A stretch of DNA of 64,000 nucleotides from Streptomyces sp. NBC_00554 (GCF_041431135.1 NZ_CP107799.1:8432001-8496000); one strand, 5' to 3'; shown: positions 31,338 through 40,591, numbered from the stretch's first letter. The notes: generated by a model from the letters alone, not told the origin. Numbers and translations are program-made.

Positions 31338-32492
31338 GTGACCGTGTTCCTGCCGAGGACCGCCGTCCTCACCGGCGGCCTCGCCGTCGCCGCCGCGCTG
31401 GCCCTGAGCGCCTGTGGCGCGGCCCCCGAAGAGTCCACCACCGCCGACGGCAAGAGCGCGGCCACCGCGACCTCGGCCGCGGACTTCGGCGGTCTCGACG
31501 CCCTGGTGACGGCGGCGAAGAAGGAGGGCACGCTGCAGGCGATCGCCCTGCCCCGCGACTGGGCCAACTACGGTGCCCTGATAGACGGCTTCGAGAAGAA
31601 GTACGGCATCAAGATCAAGGTCGAGAACCCCGACGGCTCCAGCCAGGACGAGATCAACGCCGTCACCTCCCGCAAGGGCCAGGACCGCGCCCCCGACGTC
31701 CTCGACCTCGGCAGCTCCTTCGCGCTGAGCGCCGCCCAGCAGGGGCTGCTCGCGCCCTACAAGGTGGCGACCTTCGCCGACATCCCCGAGGGGCAGAAGG
31801 ACGCGCAGGGCCGCTGGACCAACGACTACGGCGGCTACATCTCCATCGGCTGCGACGCCAAGCGCGTCAAGACCTGCCCGACCACCTTCAAGGACCTGCT
31901 GAAGCCGGAGTACAAGGGGCAGGTCGCCCTCAACGGCAACCCCACCAAGTCCGGCTCGGCCTTCGGCGGCGTCTACGCGGCGGCCCTCGCCAACGGCGGC
32001 TCCTTCGACGACATCCAGCCCGGCCTCGACTTCTTCGCCGAGCTGAAGAAGAACGGCAACTACACGCCGGTCGAGTCGACCCCGGCCACCGTCGAGAAGG
32101 GCGAGACGCCGATCAGCATCGACTGGGACTACCTGAACGCCGGGTACGCCGAGGAGTTCACGTCCAAGGGCGTCGACTGGAAGGTCACGGTCCCGGAGGA
32201 CGGCAAGTTCTCCCAGTACTACTCCCAGGCCATCAACAAGGACGCCCCGCATCCGGCGGCCGCCCGGCTGTGGCAGGAGTACCTCTACAGCGCCGAGGGC
32301 CAGAACCTCTGGCTCGCCGGGTTCGCCCGCCCGGCCCTGATGACCGCCATGGAGAAGGCCGGCACGCTCGACAAGACCGCCGCCGCCAAGCTTCCCGAGG
32401 TCTCCGGCACGCCGAGCTTCCCGACCGAGGACCAGCAGAGCAAGGCCAAGGAAGTCCTGGCCCAGGGCTGGGGCAAGGCCGTCTCCGGATGA
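31338..32492 (+). CDS. ABC importer substrate-binding lipoprotein
   Basis: 384 residues. The signal ends ALSACG, a lipobox with Cys near residue 22-23. The mature part is a periplasmic-binding fold of the iron/thiamine/phosphonate group (KKEGTLQAIALPRDWANYG, FEKKYGIKIKVENP). The ligand cannot be read from sequence; the downstream phosphatase suggests a phosphorylated compound. GGAG at 31329-31332 sits five bases before the GTG at 31338; GTGs at 31317 and 31344 are alternatives. The stop overlaps the next start. Confidence 0.9.
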   Translation: MTVFLPRTAVLTGGLAVAAALALSACGAAPEESTTADGKSAATATSAADFGGLDALVTAAKKEGTLQAIALPRDWANYGALIDGFEKKYGIKIKVENPDGSSQDEINAVTSRKGQDRAPDVLDLGSSFALSAAQQGLLAPYKVATFADIPEGQKDAQGRWTNDYGGYISIGCDAKRVKTCPTTFKDLLKPEYKGQVALNGNPTKSGSAFGGVYAAALANGGSFDDIQPGLDFFAELKKNGNYTPVESTPATVEKGETPISIDWDYLNAGYAEEFTSKGVDWKVTVPEDGKFSQYYSQAINKDAPHPAAARLWQEYLYSAEGQNLWLAGFARPALMTAMEKAGTLDKTAAAKLPEVSGTPSFPTEDQQSKAKEVLAQGWGKAVSG

Positions 32493-33385
32493 CCGCGACT
32501 CTCGCCAAGGCCGACGTGGTGCCCGCCGCTTCCCAAAAGCGCGGGCGCCGCGTCGCCGGCTGGCTCCCCGTCGTCCCGCTGCTCGTCGTCGTGGCGATCG
32601 CCTTCGGGATCCCCGCTCTCGCCATGCTGAACGGCGCCTTCACCGTCAAGGACCAGACGACCGGCGCCACTTCGTACAGCACGGCCAATCTGACCGACTC
32701 GCTGCAGGGCGCCTACTTCACCGCCCTGGTCGGCAGCGTCAAGCTGTCCGCCGTCTCCGCGGGCATCGCGACCGTCCTCGGACTGCCGCTCGCCCAGGCC
32801 GTGGTGACCTCCCGCTTCCGCGCGCTGCGCGAGGCCGTGCTCACCGCGTCCGGCGTCCTCGCCAACTTCGGCGGCGTCCCGCTGGCCTTCGCGTTCGTCG
32901 CCACACTCGGCAACGCGGGTGTCCTGACGCGGCAGTTCGGCCTGACCGACAAGGGCTGGAACCTCTACAGCTTCTGGGGTCTGGTCATCGTCTACCTGTA
33001 CTTCCTGATCCCGCTGATGGTCCTCACCATCACGCCCGCCCTCGACGGACTGCGCTCCCAGTGGCGCGAGGCCGCGCAGAACAACGGCGCCACTTCCACG
33101 CAGTACTGGCGGCACGTGGCCCTTCCCGTCCTCGCGCCCTCGCTGCTCGGCGGCTTCGTGCTCCTCTTCGGCAGCGCGTTCGCCGCGTACGCCACCGCCG
33201 CCGCGATGGTGGGCAGCGCGGTTCCGCTGGTCACCCTGCAGATCGCCGACGCCATCTCCGGCAACGTCCTGGTCGGCCAGGAGAACGTGGCGCTCGCGCT
33301 CAGCCTCGACATGGTCCTGATCGCGGGCGTGGTGATGGCCGTGTACCTGCCCCTGCAACGACGGAGCGCGCGATGGCTCGCCTGA
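32489..33385 (+). CDS. ABC importer permease 1
   Basis: 298 residues with about six membrane segments. The EAA-type loop for the ATPase is seen as WREAAQNNGATSTQYWRHVALPVLAPS near residue 195, of which EAAQNNGATSTQYW is the core. It forms the channel with the permease encoded next. It starts by ATGA overlap with the binding protein and overlaps the following gene by 13 bases. Confidence 0.92.
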   Translation: MTATLAKADVVPAASQKRGRRVAGWLPVVPLLVVVAIAFGIPALAMLNGAFTVKDQTTGATSYSTANLTDSLQGAYFTALVGSVKLSAVSAGIATVLGLPLAQAVVTSRFRALREAVLTASGVLANFGGVPLAFAFVATLGNAGVLTRQFGLTDKGWNLYSFWGLVIVYLYFLIPLMVLTITPALDGLRSQWREAAQNNGATSTQYWRHVALPVLAPSLLGGFVLLFGSAFAAYATAAAMVGSAVPLVTLQIADAISGNVLVGQENVALALSLDMVLIAGVVMAVYLPLQRRSARWLA

Positions 33386-34197
33386 ACCTCTGGCGGTGGG
33401 CCGTCCTGGCCCTCGCCGCGCTGTACTTCCTGGTGCCGCTGGGCGCGTCCGTGATCTTCACCGTGGACGTGCCTGGGCAGGGAATCACCTTCGACGCGTA
33501 CAGCGAGATCGTCTCCACCGAGGGCTTCACCTCCAGCCTGCTGCTCTCGCTGGAACTGGCCCTCGCCACCATCGCCGTGGTGCTGCTCCTGATGGTGCCC
33601 GCGATGGTCGCGCTGCGGCTCGGCGCGCCCCGGCTGCGGCCGGTCGTCGAGGTGGTGTGCTCGCTGCCGCTGGTCGTCCCGCCGATCGCGTTCGTCGCCG
33701 GGATCTCCACCGTCCTCAAGTGGGGTCCCGAACACCTCTCCCGTACGCCGCTGTTCCAGACCTTCGTGGCGATCCAGAACCCGAGTTTCCCGTTCGTGCT
33801 CGTCCTCGCGTACGTCGTGATGGCGCTGCCGTTCGTGTACCGGGCGCTGGACGCGGGGCTGCGCGCCGTCGACGTACGCACCCTCGTCGAGGCCGCCCGC
33901 AGCTGCGGCGCGCCCTGGCCGCAGGCGCTGGTCCGGGTCGTGCTGCCCAATCTGCGCGGGGCGCTGCTCAACGCCTCCTTCCTCACACTGGCGCTGGTCC
34001 TCGGCGAGTTCACGGTCGCGCAGCTGCTCGGCTTCCAGCCCTTCGCCGTGTGGATCTACAGCGTGGGCGGCTCGCAGGCGCAGCTGTCCGTCGCCGTGTC
34101 CGTACTCAGCCTGCTCGTCACGTGGGCGCTGCTCCTCTCGCTCGCCGTGTTCGGCGGCCGCTCCTCCAAAGCATCCGCTTCGGCCTCCCGGGGATGA
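33373..34197 (+). CDS. ABC importer permease 2
   Basis: 274 residues with about six membrane segments. The EAA loop reads VEAARSCGAPWPQALVRVVL. It is the second half of the importer channel; the overlap with the first permease and the four-base gap to the ATPase show a single operon. The ATG at 33373 is used; longer upstream frames lie inside the first permease. Confidence 0.92.
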   Translation: MARLNLWRWAVLALAALYFLVPLGASVIFTVDVPGQGITFDAYSEIVSTEGFTSSLLLSLELALATIAVVLLLMVPAMVALRLGAPRLRPVVEVVCSLPLVVPPIAFVAGISTVLKWGPEHLSRTPLFQTFVAIQNPSFPFVLVLAYVVMALPFVYRALDAGLRAVDVRTLVEAARSCGAPWPQALVRVVLPNLRGALLNASFLTLALVLGEFTVAQLLGFQPFAVWIYSVGGSQAQLSVAVSVLSLLVTWALLLSLAVFGGRSSKASASASRG

Positions 34198-34201
34198 ACC
34201 C

Positions 34202-35293
34202 ATGACTGTCACCACGCTTCAGAAAACGTCCGAGAAGTCCGAGAAGGCCGCCACCGTCGAATTCCGGGGCCTGCGCCGCGAGTTCGGCTCGACCGTGGCC
34301 CTCGACGGGCTCGACCTCACCGTGCAGCCCGGTGAACTCCTCGCCCTGCTCGGCCCGTCCGGCTGCGGCAAGACCACCGCGCTGCGCATGCTCGCCGGGT
34401 TCGAACACCCCGACTCCGGCGAGGTGCTGGTCGACGGCGAGGACGTCACCCGCGTCCCCGCGCATCGCCGCGACGCCGGGATGGTCTTCCAGTCGTACAG
34501 CCTCTTCCCGCACCTGAGTGCCCTGGACAACGTGGCCTTCGGACTGCGGATGCGCAAGGTCCGTACGGCCGAACGGCGGGCCCGCGCCGCCGAGTTGCTC
34601 GACCTCGTCGGACTCGCCGACAAGGGGGAGAGCTTCCCGCACCAGCTCTCCGGAGGCCAGCAGCAGCGCATCGCACTGGCCCGCGCACTCGCCCTGCGCC
34701 CGCGCGTACTGCTGCTCGACGAGCCGCTCTCCGCCCTCGACGCCAAGGTGCGGCTCAGCCTTCGTGACGAGATCCGCCGGCTTCAGCAGGAACTCGGCAT
34801 CACCACACTGTTCGTGACGCACGATCAGGAAGAGGCGTTGTCCATGGCGGACCGCGTCGCCGTGATGCGGGCCGGGCAGCTCGAACAGTGCGCCGCACCT
34901 GCCGAGTTGTACGGTCGGCCCGCCACCGCGTTCGTCGCCGAGTTCGTCGGCACGATGAGCCGCCTTCCGGGACGGCTGGACGCAGGCGCGGTCCACGTGC
35001 TCGGGCAGCGGCTGCCCGTCGACGGGGAGGCACCTGCCGTGGCGGAGGGGGATGTGGTGGATGTGCTCGTACGGCCCGAGGCGGTACGGGTACGGGCCGA
35101 CGACACGGGTGACGCCCGGGTTGTCGCCACCGCCTTCCTCGGGGCGGCCATCCGGGTCACCGTGCGGCTCGCCGACGCCACCGAGGTCAAGGCCGATCTG
35201 CCGACGCACGAAGCCGCGTCGCTCGGATCGGGTGCCGCGGTGACGGTGAGTCTGCCGGAGCGGCCGGTACTGGTCGCCGCGCGCACCAACTGA
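34202..35293 (+). CDS. ABC importer ATPase
   Basis: 363 residues. Walker A GPSGCGKTTAL, Q-loop VFQSYSLFPHLS, signature LSGGQQQRIALARAL, Walker B RVLLLDEPLSALD and switch TLFVTHDQEEAL are all intact. A C-terminal TOBE-like domain starts near residue 275. It is of the spermidine/iron/phosphonate importer group and powers the two permeases before it. Confidence 0.95.
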   Translation: MTVTTLQKTSEKSEKAATVEFRGLRREFGSTVALDGLDLTVQPGELLALLGPSGCGKTTALRMLAGFEHPDSGEVLVDGEDVTRVPAHRRDAGMVFQSYSLFPHLSALDNVAFGLRMRKVRTAERRARAAELLDLVGLADKGESFPHQLSGGQQQRIALARALALRPRVLLLDEPLSALDAKVRLSLRDEIRRLQQELGITTLFVTHDQEEALSMADRVAVMRAGQLEQCAAPAELYGRPATAFVAEFVGTMSRLPGRLDAGAVHVLGQRLPVDGEAPAVAEGDVVDVLVRPEAVRVRADDTGDARVVATAFLGAAIRVTVRLADATEVKADLPTHEAASLGSGAAVTVSLPERPVLVAARTN

Positions 35294-35344
35294 ACCACCC
35301 CCGGTCGGGCCCACTCGGGCCCCTGTTGAGTGAAAGAGAGTTCC

Positions 35345-36820
35345 GTGACCCACCGCACCACCCCCCAACCCATCCTCCAGGCCGTCCTGTTCGACATGGA
35401 CGGCACGCTCGTGGACACCGAGCGGCTGTGGTGGGAGGCGGTGGAGCAGGTGGCGGACGGGCTCGGGCGCCGGCTGACGAAGGCCGATCAGCCGGAGGTC
35501 CTCGGGCGCCCGGTCGAGTACACCGCGGCGTGGCTGGGCGGCATCACGGGGGCCCCTGTCGAGGGGATCGCCGCCGAACTGCACCGGGAGTTCGCCGACC
35601 GCGTCCGCACCGGCATCGTGCCCCGGCCCGGCGCGCTCGAACTGCTCGACTCGCTGGCCCGTGCGGGCGTACCCACCGCCCTGGTGACCGCGTCGCCGCG
35701 CGCCGTCGCCGACACCGTCCTTCAAGCCCTCGGCGCCGGACGCCTCACCGTCTCCGTCACCGCCGACGACACCGAGCGCACGAAGCCCGACCCCGACCCC
35801 TACCTCGCCGCCTGCCGAGCCCTCGGTGTCGACCCCGCCGCGTGTGTGGCCGTCGAGGACACCCAGACGGGCGTCAGCTCAGCCGAGGCGGCGGGCTGCG
35901 CCGTGCTCGCCGTGCCCTCGCTCGCACCGATCGCCCCCGCCCGCGGACGCACCGTCCTCGCCAGCCTGGAGGAGGTGACCCCGGCGCGGCTGCGGGCCAT
36001 GGTCGCGCCCCGTGAGCTGCGGGTGATGAGCTGGAACCTCTGGTACGGCGGTACGAAGGTCGACGACCACCGGGAGAAGCAGCTCAAGGTCATCGCCGAG
36101 ACGGGGGTGGACGTGGTCGCACTCCAGGAGACGTACGGCACGGCGGCGCAGGAACTCGCCGGTGCGCTCGGCTGGCACCACCACCGGGGCGGCGACAACC
36201 TCGGCATCATCAGCCGGTACCCGATCATTTCTCGTCTCGGGGACCCGGACGTCGGCTTCTACGGGGGGACCGGGGTGCGGATCCAGCTCGACGGCGGGCA
36301 GCAGGTTGCCGTCTGGAGCGCCCATCTCGACTACACGCCGTACGGGCCGTACGAGGCGTGCTTCGACGGGCTCCCGGCGGCGGATCTGATCGCTCATGAG
36401 GGTGTGCGGCTTGCCCAAATGCGGGAGATCCTGCGCGGGATTGCGGACTCTTCGGATGCCGGTACGCCTGTTCTGCTGCTGGGGGACTTCAACGCTCCCT
36501 CGCACCTGGACTGGCCCGATGTCGAGTGGCCCGTCACGAAGGCTGCGGAGGAGGCGGGGCTGCGGGACTCGTATCGCGAGGTTCACCCGGATCCGGTGCG
36601 TGAGCCTGGTCACACGTGGTCTCCGGTCCATGCCGAGCATGAGGACGGCAGTGGGCGGGCCGAGCCCCAGGACCGGATCGACTATGTGTTGTACCGGGGG
36701 CTGCGGGTGCTCGACTCCCGTGTCTTCGTCTGCGGCAGCCCGAGTGCGTGGCCCGACGTCGCGGGCAACGACTGGCCTTCGGACCATGCGGCGGTGATCA
36801 CGACGTTCGGGCTGGGGTAG
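35345..36820 (+). CDS. HAD phosphatase fused to an endonuclease/exonuclease/phosphatase (EEP) domain
   Basis: 491 residues in two complete parts. Residues 1-220 are a HAD-IA phosphatase: D17-M-D19 nucleophile motif, TASPR, KPDPDPY and VEDTQTG. Residues about 223-491 are an EEP domain: N231 in MSWN, E262 in LQE, D381 and N383 in GDFNAP, and D480-H481 in SDH. Both catalytic sets look intact, so one chain may split a phosphodiester and then the phosphomonoester. It follows the ABC genes by 51 bases. GAGAG before GTG 35345 favours that start; GTG 35330 is an alternative. Confidence 0.88.
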   Translation: MTHRTTPQPILQAVLFDMDGTLVDTERLWWEAVEQVADGLGRRLTKADQPEVLGRPVEYTAAWLGGITGAPVEGIAAELHREFADRVRTGIVPRPGALELLDSLARAGVPTALVTASPRAVADTVLQALGAGRLTVSVTADDTERTKPDPDPYLAACRALGVDPAACVAVEDTQTGVSSAEAAGCAVLAVPSLAPIAPARGRTVLASLEEVTPARLRAMVAPRELRVMSWNLWYGGTKVDDHREKQLKVIAETGVDVVALQETYGTAAQELAGALGWHHHRGGDNLGIISRYPIISRLGDPDVGFYGGTGVRIQLDGGQQVAVWSAHLDYTPYGPYEACFDGLPAADLIAHEGVRLAQMREILRGIADSSDAGTPVLLLGDFNAPSHLDWPDVEWPVTKAAEEAGLRDSYREVHPDPVREPGHTWSPVHAEHEDGSGRAEPQDRIDYVLYRGLRVLDSRVFVCGSPSAWPDVAGNDWPSDHAAVITTFGLG

Positions 36821-36822
36821 GG

Positions 36823-37077
36823 GTTTTCGCCCCCTCCGCCCCTGCCCGTCCCGTTCCTGGGGGCTGCCGCCCCCAGACCCCCGCATCGCGCTGACGCGCT
36901 CGTCCTCAAACGCCGGACGGGCTGAAAGATCTCCCCGGCCGGGGAGAAAGATCTGCCGCCGGTGCGAAAGATTGCAGCTCCGGCCGGGGGAAGATTCAGC
37001 CCCTCCGGCGTTTGAGGAGCGGGGTCTGGGGCGGAGCCCCAGGAACAAGGGACGGGTAGGGGCGGAGGGGGCGAAAA
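36823..37077. repeat. Long imperfect palindrome, Streptomyces-type intergenic element
   Basis: The arms, about 100 bases each, run inward from TTTTCGCCCCCTCCGCCCCT at 36824 and from its complement ending at 37076. The left arm has an extra block of about 20 bases near 36884-36904. The element near 55.7-55.9 kb shares the outer arm pattern. It lies after the HAD-EEP gene and may act as its terminator. No coding frame is credible here. Confidence 0.8.
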
Positions 37078-37095
37078 CACCTCTCACCCGACCCG

Positions 37096-37154
37096 CGCAA
37101 CGAATCGCCGTCACCCCCACCCCCCACGCAACGATTCGTCCGCGCACGCGCAAC
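37096..37154. promoter_or_regulatory. Phased CGCAAC box array ahead of davA
   Basis: CGCAAC occurs at 37096-37101, 37127-37132 and 37149-37154; the steps are 31 and 22 bp, near 3 and 2 helical turns. The first two are extended as CGCAACGA-TCG-like boxes, matching the boxes upstream of the permease-asnC pair at 28162-28246. The array ends 82 bases before the davA start. Confidence 0.6.
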
Positions 37155-37236
37155 GGCTCCTCCTTGTCCCCCCGCCCCCCGCGCCCGTACCGTCTAACAG
37201 GCCCCCCAAACCCCTCCGTACCGGCAAGGAACACGC

Positions 37237-38025
37237 ATGCGCACAGCCCTGCTCCAGAGCTCCGGCCGCCCCGGCTCGGTCGTCGAGAACCTCAGGGTTC
37301 TCGATGAGGCCGCGGGCCGTGCCGCGGCGGCGGGTGCCGGGCTGCTGGTGGCGCCGGAGATGTTCCTGACCGGGTACGCGATCGGCGACGACATCGCGCA
37401 CCTCGCGGAGCCCGCGGACGGCGACTCCGCGGACGCGATCGCGGAGATCGCCACCCGCCACGGAGTGGCCGTGGCCTACGGCTACCCCGAGCGCGCCGGA
37501 GACGCGGTCTTCAACTCCGCGCAGTTGATCTCCGCCGACGGCACCCGTCTCGCGAACTACCGCAAGACCCACCTTTTCGGCTGCTTCGAGCAGGACCACT
37601 TCACCCCGGGCGAGCAGCCGGTGGTGCAGGCCGAGCTCGGCGGGCTGCGCGTCGGGATCATGATCTGCTACGACGTGGAGTTCCCGGAGAACGTCCGGGC
37701 GCACGCCCTCGCCGGCACCGACCTCCTGCTCGTGCCGACCGCGCAGATGCACCCGTTCCAGTTCGTCGCCGAGTCGGTCGTGCCGGTGCGCGCCTTCGAG
37801 AACCAGATGTACGTCGCGTACGTCAACCGCACCGGCCAGGAAGGGGAGTTCGACTTCGTCGGGCTCTCGACACTGGCCGGGCCCGACGGGGTCGCCCGAG
37901 CCCGGGCGGGCCGTGGCGAGCAGCTGGTCCTCGCGGACGCCGACCCCACCTTCCTGGCGGCCTCGCGCGAGGCGAACCCGTATCTGAAGGACCGCCGCCC
38001 CGGCCTCTACGGGTCCCTCGTCTGA
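37237..38025 (+). CDS. davA: DavA-like omega-amino/guanidino amide hydrolase (nitrilase superfamily)
   Basis: 262 residues. The nitrilase triad is E41 (APEMFLTGY), K110 (YRKTHLFG) and C144 (MICYDVEFPE). The whole chain resembles the 5-aminovaleramidase DavA of Pseudomonas putida. It should hydrolyse the amide made by the monooxygenase encoded 50 bases downstream: 5-aminovaleramide if the substrate is lysine, or 4-guanidinobutyramide if it is arginine. AAGGAA precedes the ATG. Confidence 0.85.
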   Translation: MRTALLQSSGRPGSVVENLRVLDEAAGRAAAAGAGLLVAPEMFLTGYAIGDDIAHLAEPADGDSADAIAEIATRHGVAVAYGYPERAGDAVFNSAQLISADGTRLANYRKTHLFGCFEQDHFTPGEQPVVQAELGGLRVGIMICYDVEFPENVRAHALAGTDLLLVPTAQMHPFQFVAESVVPVRAFENQMYVAYVNRTGQEGEFDFVGLSTLAGPDGVARARAGRGEQLVLADADPTFLAASREANPYLKDRRPGLYGSLV

Positions 38026-38075
38026 AGTCTGCCGCTCGCCTTCCCCCAAGCTTTTCTGCAAGGAGTCCGTACCCC

Positions 38076-39770
38076 ATGACGTCCACCGTGCCCACCGCCG
38101 TCCAGCACGCCGACGTGCAGCAGCCGCCGATCACCATGTTCGGCCCGGACTTCCCGTACGCGTACGACGACTTCCTCGCGCACCCCGCGGGCCTCGGCCA
38201 GATACCCGCGACCGAGCACGGCACCGAGGTCGCGGTCATCGGCGGCGGCCTCTCCGGCATCGTGGCGGCCTATGAGCTGATGAAGATGGGGCTCAAGCCC
38301 GTCGTCTACGAGGCCGACCAGATCGGCGGACGGCTGCGCACGGTTGGCTTCGACGGCTGCGACCCCTCGCTCACCGCCGAGATGGGCGCCATGCGCTTCC
38401 CGCCCTCCTCCACGGCCCTGCAGCACTACATCGACCTGGTGGGCCTGGAGACCCGGCCGTTCCCCAACCCCCTCGCGGAGTGCACGCCTTCGACGGTCGT
38501 CGACCTCAAGGGCGAGTCGCACTACGCCGAGACGGTGGACGACCTGCCGCAGGTCTACCGCGATGTCGCGACCGCCTGGAACGCCTGCCTCGAAGAGGGC
38601 GCCGACTTCTCCGACATGAACCAGGCCATGCGCGAGCGCGATGTCCCGCGCATCCGCGAGATCTGGTCCCAGCTGGTCGAGAAGCTCGACAACCAGACCT
38701 TCTACGGCTTCCTCTGCGACTCGGACGCCTTCAAGTCCTTCCGGCACCGCGAGATCTTCGGCCAGGTCGGCTTCGGCACGGGCGGCTGGGACACCGACTT
38801 CCCGAACTCGATCCTCGAAATCCTGCGCGTCGTCTACACCGAGGCCGACGACCACCACCGCGGCATCGTCGGCGGCTCCCAGCAGCTGCCGCTGCGGCTG
38901 TGGGAGCGCGAGCCGGAGAAGATCGTGCACTGGGCGTACGGCACGTCGCTGGCCACGCTGCACGACGGCGCCCCGCGTCCGGCCGTGACCCGGCTGAACC
39001 GCACGTCCGGCAACCGGATCACCGTGACGGACGCGAACGGCGACATCCGCACCTACCGGGCGGCGATCTTCACCGCCCAGTCCTGGCTGCTGCTCTCGAA
39101 GATCGCCTGCGACGACTCGCTCTTCCCGATCGACCACTGGACGGCGATGGAGCGCACGCACTACATGGAGTCGAGCAAGCTCTTCGTGCCGGTCGACCGG
39201 CCGTTCTGGCTGGACAAGGACGAGGAGACCGGGCGCGACGTGATGTCGATGACCCTCACCGACCGTATGACGCGCGGGACTTACCTCCTGGACGACGGTC
39301 CGGACAAGCCCGCGGTCATCTGCCTCTCGTACACCTGGTGCGACGACAGCCTGAAGTGGCTGCCGCTGTCCGCGAACGAGCGGATGGAGGTCATGCTGAA
39401 GTCGCTCGGCGAGATCTACCCGAAGGTCGACATCAGGAAGCACGTCATCGGCAACCCGGTGACCGTGTCCTGGGAGAACGAGCCCTACTTCATGGGCGCG
39501 TTCAAGGCGAACCTGCCCGGCCACTACCGCTACCAGCGGCGCCTGTTCACGCACTTCATGCAGGACTCGCTGCCCGAGGACAAGCGGAGCATCTTCCTCG
39601 CCGGTGACGACATCTCCTGGACCGCCGGCTGGGCCGAGGGTGCCGTGCAGACCGCCCTGAACGCCGTTTGGGGCGTCATGCACCAGCTGGGCGGCGGGAC
39701 CGACCCGACCAACCCCGGTCCTGGCGACGTCTACGACGAGATCGCGCCGGTGGAGCTTCCGGAGGACTGA
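38076..39770 (+). CDS. davB: DavB-like L-amino acid 2-monooxygenase (lysine or arginine)
   Basis: 564 residues. The FAD-binding loop VIGGGLSGIVAAYEL (GGGLSG at 56-61) and the C-terminal FAD motif IFLAGDDISWTAGWAEGAV mark a flavin amine oxidase-fold enzyme. Segments such as MFGPDFPYAYDDFLAHPAGL and GQVGFGTGGWDTDFPNS closely resemble P. putida lysine 2-monooxygenase. It would decarboxylate and oxygenate the amino acid to an amide. Arginine 2-monooxygenase activity is classically known from Streptomyces, so arginine is as likely as lysine. AAGGAG precedes the ATG. Confidence 0.88.
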   Translation: MTSTVPTAVQHADVQQPPITMFGPDFPYAYDDFLAHPAGLGQIPATEHGTEVAVIGGGLSGIVAAYELMKMGLKPVVYEADQIGGRLRTVGFDGCDPSLTAEMGAMRFPPSSTALQHYIDLVGLETRPFPNPLAECTPSTVVDLKGESHYAETVDDLPQVYRDVATAWNACLEEGADFSDMNQAMRERDVPRIREIWSQLVEKLDNQTFYGFLCDSDAFKSFRHREIFGQVGFGTGGWDTDFPNSILEILRVVYTEADDHHRGIVGGSQQLPLRLWEREPEKIVHWAYGTSLATLHDGAPRPAVTRLNRTSGNRITVTDANGDIRTYRAAIFTAQSWLLLSKIACDDSLFPIDHWTAMERTHYMESSKLFVPVDRPFWLDKDEETGRDVMSMTLTDRMTRGTYLLDDGPDKPAVICLSYTWCDDSLKWLPLSANERMEVMLKSLGEIYPKVDIRKHVIGNPVTVSWENEPYFMGAFKANLPGHYRYQRRLFTHFMQDSLPEDKRSIFLAGDDISWTAGWAEGAVQTALNAVWGVMHQLGGGTDPTNPGPGDVYDEIAPVELPED

Positions 39771-39815
39771 TGCCGGAGGACTGATGCCAGAGGTCGGGCG
39801 CCCGGCGCCGGGCGA

Positions 39816-40490
39816 TCAGTCCGGCATCGGTGTGAGCAGCATCCGCCCGGCGAAGCCCACCGCGGCGTCGAGGCGGTCGCCGAACTCCTCGGCGAGCTCG
39901 GGGAGTCCGCGCAGCGCCCACAGGGCCCGGGCGGCCGACCAGGTGGCGTCGCGCGCCCGGTCCAGGCTCCACGAGCCGAGCAGGTGGGTCAGCGGATCGG
40001 CGATCTGAAGGAGATCGGGCCCCGGCATCAGTTCTTCGCGGATGCGCTCCTCCAGCGAGACGAGGAGATCGCCCACGCGGTCGAACTCGTCCTCCAGCTC
40101 GGCCGGTTCGCAGCCGAGCGTACGACAGGCGTCCACGACCGCGAGCGCCAGATCGTGCCCGACGTGCGCATTGATGCCCGCGAGCGCGAACTGCAGCGGG
40201 CGTACCCCGGGATGCCGGCGGAACTGCAGCAACGGCCGCCAGCACGCGGGCGCCCGCCCCTCCTCGGCCACCCTCAGGTAGCGCTCCGCGAACCGGACGT
40301 CCAGCGTGATCGCGGCCTCCGGATCCGGGAACTCCCCGGCGTCCAGACGCCGGTCGAGCTCCTCGGTGACGGCGAGGTAGACGCGGTTGAACACCGCGAC
40401 CCCGTCCCGCTCCGGGAGGGTCGCGTCCAGGGTGCGCATACGGGAGACGACCGCGTCTACGGGAGTGGTGAAGTGTTCCAACAGCGCCAT
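39816..40490 (-). CDS. DUF5995 family protein
   Basis: 224 residues. It matches the DUF5995 pattern: an N-terminal MRTLDATLPERDGVAVFNRVY segment, a mid-region with NAHVGHDLALAV that holds two histidines, and a helical C-terminus. No enzymatic role is established for the family; the conserved His residues could bind metal. It ends 46 bases from davB (convergent) and diverges from the cellulase gene. Confidence 0.85.
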   Translation of the reverse strand: MALLEHFTTPVDAVVSRMRTLDATLPERDGVAVFNRVYLAVTEELDRRLDAGEFPDPEAAITLDVRFAERYLRVAEEGRAPACWRPLLQFRRHPGVRPLQFALAGINAHVGHDLALAVVDACRTLGCEPAELEDEFDRVGDLLVSLEERIREELMPGPDLLQIADPLTHLLGSWSLDRARDATWSAARALWALRGLPELAEEFGDRLDAAVGFAGRMLLTPMPD

Positions 40491-40591
40491 GGAGGCAGCG
40501 TCCCAGTCCTAGGCTGACCGCAGTGCCGCCGGGCCGGACGCTTCCCCAGAACGGGGGAACACGTCCGTGGCGGGAGTGGGGGGAGCAGTAC

